Below, in pieces: positions 26,576 through 34,258 of a stretch of DNA of 64,000 nt. The notes under the pieces are model-generated. The model was not told the DNA's origin and did not search any database. It worked only from the letters and a program-made list of their open reading frames with translations. The translations under genes were made by a program, and so were the position numbers. The stretch lies in the NCBI GenBank assembly GCA_902798755.1, contig CADBYC010000024.1, forward strand, positions 1 through 64,000. Reading direction: 5' to 3'. Each line of letters opens with the position of its first letter. The stretch's first letter is position 1. Source of the DNA: an uncultured Ruminococcus sp. (lineage in GTDB: Bacteria; Bacillota; Clostridia; Oscillospirales; Acutalibacteraceae).

Positions 26576-27038
26576 AGCCTCCCTTTCCTAAGGGAGGTGG
26601 CACGAAGTGCCGGAGGGTTGTATCCTTTCCTGAATATGGTTGTTGATGTCTTCGCATACGTTTCTGAATTGACGCTGTATTTCCAAGTTTGTGTACCGTA
26701 AAACTAAAAATCCATATTTTTCAATGTCTTTGGTACGTTTGGAATCATATGCTACAGTGCTTTCTTTTTCATAATGCTGATTGCCGTCCAGTTCAATGAT
26801 CAATTTTGCTTTCGGACAAAAGAAGTCAACAATATAGGATTCTATCACATATTGTCTGTGAAAACGAATCGGGTGGTTTCGAAGAAAATCATACCAAAGA
26901 TGATTTTCTTCCTTTGTTGGATTTTTTCTTAATGCACGCGCATTCTTTCTTGATTGTAATTCTCTGGGGATAGGTTTTTCTTTACTCATGGCAACCCTCA
27001 GTCAGCTGGCGCTGACAGCTCCCTTAGGAAAGGGAGCC
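26576..27038. mobile_element. type C repeat element carrying a DUF559 nuclease gene
   Basis: The left end is the hairpin starting AGCCTCCCTTTCCTAAGG, then the hairpin GGCACGAAGTGCC and GGAGGGTTG. The right end is CAACCCTC, the hairpin GTCAGCTGGCGCTGAC and a hairpin ending AAAGGGAGCC. The order hairpin-hairpin-[core]-hairpin-hairpin matches the empty element at 12206-12367, but the core is ~380 bases of AT-rich coding DNA. It interrupts the PLP-enzyme/thrC gene pair. There is no transposase other than the nuclease itself. Confidence 0.75.
26588..26989 (-). CDS. DUF559 (Vsr/PD-D/ExK-like) endonuclease-fold protein
   Basis: A 133-residue protein with the DUF559 signature: ENHLWYDFLRNHPIRFHRQ, then YIVDFFCPKAKLIIELDGNQ and H. 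The Asp of IVDFF and the E-x-D of IELDG form the metal site expected for a very-short-patch-repair-like nuclease. DUF559 activity is unproven experimentally as far as I know. The last residues (QPSGTSCHLP) and stop TAG are encoded by the left repeat hairpins. The start ATG at 26989 sits just inside the right repeat, whose GAGGG acts as ribosome site. Codons are AT-rich, unlike thrC and the PLP gene. Confidence 0.87.
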   Translation of the reverse strand: MSKEKPIPRELQSRKNARALRKNPTKEENHLWYDFLRNHPIRFHRQYVIESYIVDFFCPKAKLIIELDGNQHYEKESTVAYDSKRTKDIEKYGFLVLRYTNLEIQRQFRNVCEDINNHIQERIQPSGTSCHLP

Positions 27039-28499
27039 TATTAAGCCAACTTCCTTATTGAACGCGTCGATGTACTCGTCGAGCTGTTCGGCTTGCTTAT
27101 GCACAGCGTCCCAGGTGTTCTCGGTGTCATACCACAGGGCGTTGAGCTCTTCGACGGTCCTGCCCTGCTGTTCGACCCAGGTGTAGTACTTGAGGTTGTG
27201 GACGCGCTTGCGCTCTTTGTAGCTAAGCTCGAGCATGTTGTCGTCCTTGAGGTTCAGGATATGCAGGTTGTGGTCGAGCTCCGCCTTGTGCATATCGTAC
27301 TCACCGTACATTTCGCCGAGCTCCTTGATGCGGCTCTGATACATGGCGGCGGAGTCGGTGAGGACGGTGCCGAGGACGTCGTGCTCGGTGAATTCGTAGT
27401 ACTTCGCCATCTTGATACAGCACAGGATATTCGCGATACCTGAGATACCTAAGAGGCTGAGCTGTTCGGCAAGCTCCCTGTCTACGCCGACGGAGACGAG
27501 ATAGTCGATGCCCTCGGGCGTGTTGAACAGGCGGAGGAGGCGCTGGCTGTCCTCGTCGTCGATGTCGATGACCATATCGGTGTTCTTGACGTTATGGATC
27601 CACGGGATATGCTTGTCGCCGATGCCCTCGATGCGGTGACCGCCGAAGCCGTTGTCGAGAATGGTGGGGCACTGGAGAGCTTCGCCGACGCCGAGCTTGA
27701 GGGTCGGGTACTGCTCTTTCAGATAATCGCCCGCGCTCATGGTGCCCGCGCTGCCTGATGTAAAGCAAGCGCCCGCGAAACGGTCGCCGTCGCTCTTGAT
27801 GGCTTCAAAGGCGTCCGAAAGCGCGTGACCGGTGACGTTGTAGTGCCACAGGGGGTTGCCCATTTCTTCGAACTGGTTGAAGATCATGACGTCGTCGCGC
27901 TGACGGAGCTCCCATGTCTTGTCGAAGATCTCCTTGACGTTCGATTCACAGCCGGGGGTCGCGATGACCTCGCCCGCGATCTTAGAGAGCCACTCAAAGC
28001 GCTCGCGGCTCATTTCGGCGGGGAGGATCGCGATACTGTCGCAGGACAGCAGCTTTGAGTTGAACGCACCGCCGCGGCAGTAGTTGCCGGTAGAGGGCCA
28101 TACCGCTTTATGGCGGGTCGCGTCGAACTGGCCTGTCACGAGGCGGGGAGCAAGGCAGCCGAAGGACGCGCCGACCTTGTGACAGCCTGTGGGGAACCAC
28201 TTGCCGACGATGGCGAAGATACGCGCCTTCACGCCTGTCAGGGCAGAGGGCAGCTCGATGATGTTCGGGATCTCACGGAACAGACCGCCGCTCTCCTTGG
28301 GTTCGTTCTTCCAGGTGATACGGAAGAGGTTGACGGGGTCGACGTCCCACAGACCCGTTGTTTTCAGCTTTTCCTTGATCTGCTCGGGGATCAGCTCGGG
28401 GTGCTGCATTTGTTTGATGGTGGGGATAATGATGTTGTTCTCCCGCGCCTTTTCGATATTGTGCTGTAAGCCTTCTTTGTTAACGGTAAAATCGATCAT
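27024..28499 (-). CDS. fold-type II PLP enzyme of unknown substrate
   Basis: A 491-residue PLP enzyme related to the cysteine synthase/threonine synthase superfamily but longer. The likely PLP lysine is in FPTGCHKVGASFG (about 108), with the phosphate-binding loop PSTGNYCRGGAF (about 136) and a late TSGSAGTMSAGDYLKEQYP (about 250). The C-terminal ~150 residues are helical and charged. RBS AGGAGG precedes ATG 28499. The YheO-type regulator gene lies just upstream in the same direction. The stop TAA and last few codons fall in the type C repeat hairpin, so the original C-terminus may have been altered. A lyase acting on an amino acid is likely; the substrate is unknown. Confidence 0.7.
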   Translation of the reverse strand: MIDFTVNKEGLQHNIEKARENNIIIPTIKQMQHPELIPEQIKEKLKTTGLWDVDPVNLFRITWKNEPKESGGLFREIPNIIELPSALTGVKARIFAIVGKWFPTGCHKVGASFGCLAPRLVTGQFDATRHKAVWPSTGNYCRGGAFNSKLLSCDSIAILPAEMSRERFEWLSKIAGEVIATPGCESNVKEIFDKTWELRQRDDVMIFNQFEEMGNPLWHYNVTGHALSDAFEAIKSDGDRFAGACFTSGSAGTMSAGDYLKEQYPTLKLGVGEALQCPTILDNGFGGHRIEGIGDKHIPWIHNVKNTDMVIDIDDEDSQRLLRLFNTPEGIDYLVSVGVDRELAEQLSLLGISGIANILCCIKMAKYYEFTEHDVLGTVLTDSAAMYQSRIKELGEMYGEYDMHKAELDHNLHILNLKDDNMLELSYKERKRVHNLKYYTWVEQQGRTVEELNALWYDTENTWDAVHKQAEQLDEYIDAFNKEVGLIGSLS

Positions 28500-28522
28500 G
28501 ATGGTTCCTCCTCGATGAATGA

Positions 28523-29173
28523 TTAAGTATTGTCCGTATCTTCTTCGTCCGTCAGATACGAGTAAAGCGTGAATTTGGATATGCCGAAGTACTTGGCAAT
28601 CTTGTCGCCTGATTTGGTGATCAGCAGGGCGCCCTTGCTGTTCAGGTAGCGGATCGCGCGCTGTTTGTCGTCCTTGTTCATCAGGGAAACGGGCTTGCCG
28701 ATCAGCTCGGTAGACTTCCAGAGCAGTTCGTCGAGCAGCTCGCCGACGTGCGGGGTGATCCGCTCGGGCTCACAAGCGGTAGCGGGAGCGGTCAGCTCGG
28801 TCAGTGAAGCCGCCGCGACGCTCAGGGCGGTGATGTCGTGGTTGATCGAGAAGATGGCGGTCGCCCTGCCCTTTTCGTCACGAATGTAGACGGTAGTGGA
28901 TTTGAGCACCTTGCCGTCGGAGGTCTTGGTGAAGTAGCCGATACGATCCTCGCGGTTCTGTTCGGCTTGGCTGAGCTCTTCGAGCACGACTGCCGACGCG
29001 CCGTCGCCGACACGGCGCCCTGTGACCTCGCCGTTTTCGATGTAGATGATGGAGCTGTCGGCGGCGTTCTCGACCGTCAGGTCGTGGATCGCTACCTCAC
29101 AGCTTTTGCCGTAGTGCACGGCGATGGCGTGAGCGAGCGAGCAGAGGGTGGCTTTGAGTTGTTCATTCAACAA
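28523..29173 (-). CDS. YheO/DauR-type transcriptional regulator
   Basis: A 216-residue protein with an N-terminal YheO-like PAS domain (residues ~8-125; landmarks HAIAVHYGKSCEVAIHDL and IFSINHDITAL) and a C-terminal HTH_22 domain (about 165-210; KQRAIRYLNSKGALLITKSG then YFGISKFTLYSYL). DauR of this family controls D-arginine catabolism. The start is TTG 29173 with AAAGGAGG seven bases upstream. It lies 23 bases upstream of the PLP-enzyme gene in the same direction and probably controls it in response to an amino-acid-like ligand. Confidence 0.88.
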   Translation of the reverse strand: MLNEQLKATLCSLAHAIAVHYGKSCEVAIHDLTVENAADSSIIYIENGEVTGRRVGDGASAVVLEELSQAEQNREDRIGYFTKTSDGKVLKSTTVYIRDEKGRATAIFSINHDITALSVAAASLTELTAPATACEPERITPHVGELLDELLWKSTELIGKPVSLMNKDDKQRAIRYLNSKGALLITKSGDKIAKYFGISKFTLYSYLTDEEDTDNT

Positions 29174-29267
29174 ATCGACGCCTCCTTTCAGAAAATCATG
29201 AGTGTGTTGCGGAGCGACTTGTCGGTTTGATTCACAAAAATTTTCAGGTAAACTAACAACTATTTAT

Positions 29268-29296
29268 ATTGTAATACATTCCGCAGAGATTATCAA
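29268..29296 (-). promoter_or_regulatory. sigma-A promoter of the YheO-type regulator operon
   Basis: Minus strand TTGATA (29296-29291), 17-base spacer, TACAAT (29273-29268). Confidence 0.6.
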
Positions 29297-29381
29297 TGCT
29301 TCAAGGCGATTTTTTCGCGAAAAACTGCAGAATTATTTATGATTATTTGCGTTTTTGAGCTTCCAAAAAATACAGCTTGTG

Positions 29382-29500
29382 GTATAATAATCGTATATAT
29401 CCGATTATTATACAAATCTATATGCCCGCCCGGTTTGTCGCTTTGCGACAACGGGCGATGGCTGATTATACCATGAACTCCTATGGAGTTATGGTATAAT
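29382..29500. repeat. cluster of three hairpins overlapping TATAAT boxes
   Basis: Hairpin 1: GTATAATAATCG (29382-29393) with CGATTATTATAC (29402-29413). Hairpin 2: GCCCG...TTGTCGC/GCGACAA...CGGGC (29424-29456). Hairpin 3: ATTATACCATGAACTCC (29465-29481) with GGAGTTATGGTATAAT (29485-29500). Hairpins 1 and 3 each contain a TATAAT that could be the -10 of the PHP gene promoter. Confidence 0.7.
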
Positions 29501-29558
29501 AAACTATGTATAAGATTTGATAACGTATTATGAACGAGCAACGGAAGGATAATCCATC

Positions 29559-30404
29559 ATGAAAACCTGTGATTTACATACGCATTCCGTCTATTCCGAC
29601 GGTACTTTGACGCCGTTTGAGCTAATGGACAGAGCGATCGGAGCGGGGCTGTCCGCGCTGGCGATGACCGACCACAATACCGTAGCGGGTCTGCCTGATT
29701 TTACAAAGGCGGCTAAGGGCAAGCCGATCGAGATCGTGCCGGGGGTGGAGTTCACCACCGCCGACAACGGCACGGAGCTGCATATCTTAGGGCTGTTCAT
29801 CACGCCCGATCAGTACGATACGATCAACCGTTATATTGCACGCGCCGCGGAGATGAAAGACGAGAGCAACTATCGGCTGATCAAACGGCTCAGAGAGGAA
29901 AAGGGCTATGATATCACCTACCGTGAGGTGCTCGAGGGCACCAAGGGCAATATCAACCGCGCCAACATCGCGGCGGTGCTGGTGAAAAAAGGCTATATCG
30001 GGAGTATCTCGGAGGGCTTTGATACCATCCTGCACAAGGACTACGGGCTGTATGAGCCGCCCGAGAGATTGTCGTCGACGGGCACGATCTCCTTTATCCG
30101 TTCGATCGGAGCGGTCGCCGTATGGGCGCACCCGTACTTCCACATGACCTTCGATCAGGCGGAGGAGTTCCTGCCGCGCGCGGTGAAGGCGGGCCTGCAG
30201 GGCATGGAGACGATGTACAGCACCTATGACGACGAAACGACGCAGAAGGCGAGAGAGGTCAGCAGGAGGTTCGGTATCTGCGAGAGCGGCGGCAGTGATT
30301 TTCACGGCGCGAACAAGCCGCATATCGCCCTCGGTACAGGGCAGGGAAACCTGCAGATCCCGTATGAATTTTACGAAAAACTGAAAAGCCTGAAAGATAC
30401 CTAA
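29559..30404 (+). CDS. PHP-domain phosphoesterase (RnmV/YciV-like)
   Basis: A 281-residue PHP protein with the metal-binding motifs CDLHTHSVYSDG (residues 4-15), AMTDHNTVAG (about 36-45), VPGVEFT, AVWAHPYFH (about 190) and SGGSDFHGANKPH (about 247), all in normal order. Relatives include the 5'-3' exonuclease/nucleoside-3',5'-bisphosphate phosphatase YciV (RnmV). It is unlike the histidinol phosphatase at 53141, which has a different domain layout. RBS CGGAAGGATAA before ATG 29559. It stands alone ahead of the ygeY gene, which has its own promoter. Confidence 0.85.
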   Translation: MKTCDLHTHSVYSDGTLTPFELMDRAIGAGLSALAMTDHNTVAGLPDFTKAAKGKPIEIVPGVEFTTADNGTELHILGLFITPDQYDTINRYIARAAEMKDESNYRLIKRLREEKGYDITYREVLEGTKGNINRANIAAVLVKKGYIGSISEGFDTILHKDYGLYEPPERLSSTGTISFIRSIGAVAVWAHPYFHMTFDQAEEFLPRAVKAGLQGMETMYSTYDDETTQKAREVSRRFGICESGGSDFHGANKPHIALGTGQGNLQIPYEFYEKLKSLKDT

Positions 30405-30432
30405 AAATTTTTCAGAAAACCGAAAATTTTAT

Positions 30433-30460
30433 TTGACAACACGCATGGATATAGTATAAT
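30433..30460 (+). promoter_or_regulatory. sigma-A promoter of ygeY-ygeW
   Basis: TTGACA (30433-30438), 16-base spacer, TATAAT (30455-30460), about 60 bases before ygeY. Confidence 0.75.
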
Positions 30461-30521
30461 GAAGATAGAAGAATTCTGTTGAGATTTCTTGATGTTCAAA
30501 GTCAGATAAGGAGGAATATTC

Positions 30522-31721
30522 ATGAATTTTGACGCGATCAAAAAAGCAGCCGAAAACTATGAAAAGGATATGACAGCGTTCCTGCGCGAGCTGATCGCTA
30601 TCCCCAGCGAATCTGCAGAGGAAGAGGGCGTAGCAAAGCGCATCGTAGAGGAGATGGAGAAGCTCCGTTTTGACGAAGCCTTCATCGACAAGATGGGCAA
30701 CGTCCACGGCGTGATGGGCAAGGGCGAGAAGATCATCGCCTTTGACGGTCATATCGACACGGTAGGTCTCGGCGAGCTGAGCAACTGGAAGTTCGACCCC
30801 TACAAGGGCTATGAAAATGAGACCGAGATCGGCGGACGCGGCGGCTCTGACCAGACGGGCGGCGTGGTGTCGGCGGTCTACGGCGCGAAGATCATGAAGG
30901 ACCTCGATCTGATCCCCGAGGGCTACAAGGTGCTGGTCACGGGCACGGTGCAGGAAGAGGACTGCGACGGCTTATGCTGGCAGTATATCCATAACGAAAT
31001 GGACGTTACCCCCGAATTCGTCGTCATCACCGAGCCGACCGACAAGGGCATCTACCGCGGCCATCGCGGACGCATGGAGATCCGCGTCGAGGTCAAGGGC
31101 GTATCCTGCCACGGCTCCGCTCCCGAGCGCGGCGATAACGCGATCTATAAGATGGCGGAGATCGTGCTGAACGTCAAAGAGCTCAACGACCGTCTGCACT
31201 ATGATCCCTTCCTCGGCAAGGGCACTGTTACGGTCACTCAGCAGTTCTATAACTCTCCCTCCCGCTGTGCGGTCGCTGATTTCGCGGCGATCTCGCTCGA
31301 CCGCCGACTGACCGACGGCGAGACATGGGAAAGCGCGCTGGAAGAGGTACGCAATCTGCCCGCCGTCAAGAAGTACGGCGCGGAAGTCAGCATGTATAAA
31401 TACGAGCGTCCGTCATGGACAGGACTGGTCTATCCGACCGAATGCTACTTCCCGACATGGGTCATTCCCGAGAGCCACCCCGCCTGCAAAGCGCTGGTCG
31501 CTTCTCACAAGGGCATGTACGGCGAGCCGAGAGTCGACAAGTGGACCTTCTCGACCAACGGCGTTTCCATCATGGGCCGCTACGGTATCCCGTGTATCGG
31601 CTTCGGACCGGGCGCGGAGGCTCAGGCGCACGCTCCAAACGAGATCACGTGGAAAGAGGACCTCGTCCGCTGTGCCGCCGTGTACGCGGCTGTGCCGATG
31701 AATTACGCGCAGGAAAAGTAA
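30522..31721 (+). CDS. ygeY: YgeY-family M20 metallohydrolase
   Basis: A 399-residue M20 peptidase/deacylase homologue. Metal motifs are FDGHIDTVG (about 75), [10 protein letters not shown] (about 108), the general base region TVQEEDCDG (about 140) and late [13 protein letters not shown]. This matches the YgeY family linked to selenium-dependent and purine-degrading gene clusters. Its position directly before the YgeW carbamoyltransferase is the usual pairing. RBS AAGGAGG. The substrate is not settled; hydrolysis of a ureido or carbamoyl-amino acid intermediate is plausible. Confidence 0.88.
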   Translation: MNFDAIKKAAENYEKDMTAFLRELIAIPSESAEEEGVAKRIVEEMEKLRFDEAFIDKMGNVHGVMGKGEKIIAFDGHIDTVGLGELSNWKFDPYKGYENETEIGGRGGSDQTGGVVSAVYGAKIMKDLDLIPEGYKVLVTGTVQEEDCDGLCWQYIHNEMDVTPEFVVITEPTDKGIYRGHRGRMEIRVEVKGVSCHGSAPERGDNAIYKMAEIVLNVKELNDRLHYDPFLGKGTVTVTQQFYNSPSRCAVADFAAISLDRRLTDGETWESALEEVRNLPAVKKYGAEVSMYKYERPSWTGLVYPTECYFPTWVIPESHPACKALVASHKGMYGEPRVDKWTFSTNGVSIMGRYGIPCIGFGPGAEAQAHAPNEITWKEDLVRCAAVYAAVPMNYAQEK

Positions 31722-31758
31722 TGTTTTTGTAAAAAGGCTTTACGAAAGGAATAACGAT

Positions 31759-32952
31759 ATGAGCAAAACAGCAGAACTCGCCGCCAAGCTGCGCGGCTTA
31801 GATATCCAAGAGATGTATGAAAACGACTTCTTCCTGACATGGGACAAGACGGACGACGAGATCGCCGCTGTCTTTGCGGTCGCCGACGCGCTCCGCGATT
31901 TAAGGGAGAGGAATATCTCTACCAAGATCTTTGACTCGGGTCTGGGGATCAGCAACTTCCGCGATAACTCCACCCGTACCCGCTTTTCCTTTGCCTCCGC
32001 GTGCAACCTGCTCGGCTTAGAGGTGCAGGATCTTGACGAGGGCAAGAGCCAGATCGCCCACGGCGAGACCGTGCGCGAGACCGCGAACATGATCTCGTTC
32101 ATGGCGGACGTCGTCGGTATCCGCGACGATATGTACATCGGCAAGGGTCACACCTATCAGAAGGAGGTCGTCGACGCGCTCAAAGAGGGCTACAGGGACG
32201 GCGTGCTCGAGCAAAAGCCGACCCTCGTCAATCTGCAGTGCGACATCGACCACCCGACTCAGACGCTCGCCGATCTCGACCATGTGATCCACTATTTCGG
32301 CGGCGTAGAGAACCTCAAGGGCAAGAAGGTCGCCATGACATGGGCGTATTCGCCGTCCTACGGCAAGCCGCTGTCCGTCCCGCAGGGCGTGATCGGTCTG
32401 TTCACCCGCTTCGGCATGGACGTTGTCCTCGCTCACCCCGAGGGCTATGACGTGATGCCCGAGGTCGAAGAGGTCGCGAAGGCGAACGCCGAGAAGAACG
32501 GCGGTTCGTTCTCTAAAACCAACGACATGAAGGAAGCGTTCAAGGACGCGGATATCGTCTATCCCAAGAGCTGGGCTTCGTTCGCAGCGATGGAAAAGCG
32601 CACCGATCTGTACGGCAAGGGCGATTTTGAGGGCATCGACAGGCTCGAAAAAGAGCTGCTCGCCGAGAACGCCACCCATAAGGATTGGGAATGTACCGAA
32701 GAGATGATGGAGCTGACCAAGGACGGCAAGGCGCTGTATCTGCACTGCCTGCCCGCCGATATCACCGATGTGTCCTGCAAGGAGGGCGAGGTCGCGGCAA
32801 GCGTTTTCGACCGCTACCGCGCGCCGCTGTACAAGCAGGCTTCCTATAAGCCCTATATCATCGCCGCGATGATCTTCCTCGCAAAGGTCAAAGACCCCGC
32901 CAAGGCGCTGGAGGAATTAGAGGCAAAGGGTAAGGAACGCAAGGCGTATTGA
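31759..32952 (+). CDS. ygeW: knotted carbamoyltransferase YgeW
   Basis: A 397-residue member of the aspartate/ornithine carbamoyltransferase superfamily. The carbamoyl-phosphate loop FRDNSTRTRFSFASA (STRTR) lies near residue 70. The second carbamoyl-phosphate site CDIDHPTQTLADL is near 162, and the HCLPADITDVSC segment near 330 corresponds to the substrate loop of OTCases. The long insert and HPTQTLAD fit the knotted YgeW type, whose acceptor is unknown. It lies 37 bases after ygeY and upstream of carbamate kinase, so it probably runs towards carbamoyl phosphate. Confidence 0.9.
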   Translation: MSKTAELAAKLRGLDIQEMYENDFFLTWDKTDDEIAAVFAVADALRDLRERNISTKIFDSGLGISNFRDNSTRTRFSFASACNLLGLEVQDLDEGKSQIAHGETVRETANMISFMADVVGIRDDMYIGKGHTYQKEVVDALKEGYRDGVLEQKPTLVNLQCDIDHPTQTLADLDHVIHYFGGVENLKGKKVAMTWAYSPSYGKPLSVPQGVIGLFTRFGMDVVLAHPEGYDVMPEVEEVAKANAEKNGGSFSKTNDMKEAFKDADIVYPKSWASFAAMEKRTDLYGKGDFEGIDRLEKELLAENATHKDWECTEEMMELTKDGKALYLHCLPADITDVSCKEGEVAASVFDRYRAPLYKQASYKPYIIAAMIFLAKVKDPAKALEELEAKGKERKAY

Positions 32953-32954
32953 TA

Positions 32955-33074
32955 GTTAGGAGTGAGAAGTGAGGAGTGAGGAGTTGAGGGAAACGCTTCG
33001 CGTTTTGATTCTTATAAACAGGCGTGGGCAGCGCCCACCATTAACTCCTAACTACTAACTTATAACTCCTCACT
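32955..33074. repeat. type A palindromic repeat, copy between ygeW and arcC
   Basis: Heptads GTTAGGAGTGAGAAGTGAGG, hairpin GGGAAACGCTTCGCGTTT, GGCGTGGGCAGCGCCCACC and a right arm ACTCCTAACTACTAACT. It starts two bases after the ygeW stop. Confidence 0.8.
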
Positions 33075-33130
33075 AAAACAGTGTTTTATGCGGGACTCTC
33101 TATGAGTTGTCCCGATAGCTTTAAGTGATT

Positions 33131-34066
33131 ATGAAACGTAAGATCGTGGTAGCCCTCGGCGGGAACGCTCTGGGCAAAAACCTGAATGAACAATTATCGG
33201 CGGTGAAGTTCACCGCGAGGGCGCTCGCCGACCTGATCGAGGACGGCAACGAGGTCGTCATCACCCACGGCAACGGTCCGCAGGTGGGGCGTATCGACTC
33301 CGCGATGGCGGCGCTGTGCCGTGAGGACAGCTCTGTCGAGCGCACACCGCTGTCGATGTGCGTCGCCATGAGCCAGGCGTATATCGGCTACGATATCCAG
33401 AACGCCCTGCGCGAGGAGCTGCTCTCCCGCGATATCTACAAGCCCGTCGCGACCATCGTCACGCAGGTGCTGGTGGACGGCGACGATCCCGCCTTGCAGA
33501 ATCCGACCAAGCCTATCGGCAAGTTCATGAGTGAAGCCGACGCGCAAAAGGAGCATGAGCGGCTGGGCTTTACCATGCGCGAGGACGCGGGACGCGGCTG
33601 GCGCAGAGTGGTGCCCTCTCCCGAACCGAAAAAGATCGTCGAGCTCGACGCGATCCGCGCGTCGGTGGAGGACGGCTCCGTGGTCATCTGCTGCGGCGGC
33701 GGGGGTATCCCCGTCAAAAAGGTCGGCAACTTCCACAAGGGCGTGGGCGCGGTCATCGACAAGGACAATGTGTCGTCCCTGCTCGCCGATAACCTGAACG
33801 CCGATATCCTCTTGATCCTGACCGCGATCGACAAGGTCAGGATCCGCTACGGCAAGCCCGACGAGCTGAGCCTTGACAGCATGAGCCTTACGGACGCGCG
33901 CCGCTATATCGCGGACGGCGAGTTCGCTGCGGGCAGTATGCTCCCGAAGGTAGAGGCCGCCGCGCGCTTTGTCGAAAGCGGCAACGGTCGTATCGCCGTG
34001 ATCGCCGCCTTGCATCAGGCGGGAGAAGCTGTCAGAGGACAGGCGGGGACGGTCATCTTTGAGTGA
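33131..34066 (+). CDS. arcC: carbamate kinase
   Basis: A 311-residue amino-acid kinase-fold enzyme making ATP from carbamoyl phosphate and ADP. Motifs: VALGGNALGK at the N-terminus, ITHGNGPQVGR near 45, CCGGGGIPV near 188 and IDKDN near 210, followed by LILTAIDKV. ATG 33131 is preferred over GTG 33125. The RBS is weak (AAGTGATT). It follows ygeW across a type A repeat; carbamoyl phosphate from YgeW would feed it. The stop TGA at 34064-34066 is the first TGA of the next type A repeat. Confidence 0.94.
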   Translation: MKRKIVVALGGNALGKNLNEQLSAVKFTARALADLIEDGNEVVITHGNGPQVGRIDSAMAALCREDSSVERTPLSMCVAMSQAYIGYDIQNALREELLSRDIYKPVATIVTQVLVDGDDPALQNPTKPIGKFMSEADAQKEHERLGFTMREDAGRGWRRVVPSPEPKKIVELDAIRASVEDGSVVICCGGGGIPVKKVGNFHKGVGAVIDKDNVSSLLADNLNADILLILTAIDKVRIRYGKPDELSLDSMSLTDARRYIADGEFAAGSMLPKVEAAARFVESGNGRIAVIAALHQAGEAVRGQAGTVIFE

Positions 34067-34258
34067 GGAGTTAGGAGTGAGGAGTTAGGAGTTGATGGCG
34101 GGCGTTGCCCGCACCCGATTGATATAGTAATAAAAATAACGCTTGCGACCCTGAAAAAAGAGTTGCAAGCGTTTCATTATGTCTGTCTGTATTTCAATCC
34201 AAAAGCCGTCAGGCTTTCCCAACATTCCTCACTCCTCACTCCTCACTCCTAACTCCTA
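34063..34258. repeat. type A palindromic repeat, long copy between arcC and guaD
   Basis: Left heptads GTGAGGAGTTAGGAGTGAGG; modules GGCGGGCGTTGCCCGCACC, AACGCTTGCGACCC with GAGTTGCAAGCGTT, and AAAGCCGTCAGGCTTTCCC; right arm of CTCACTCCT/CTAACTCCT heptads. It supplies the TGA stop of arcC and the TAG stop of the converging guanine deaminase gene. Confidence 0.85.
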
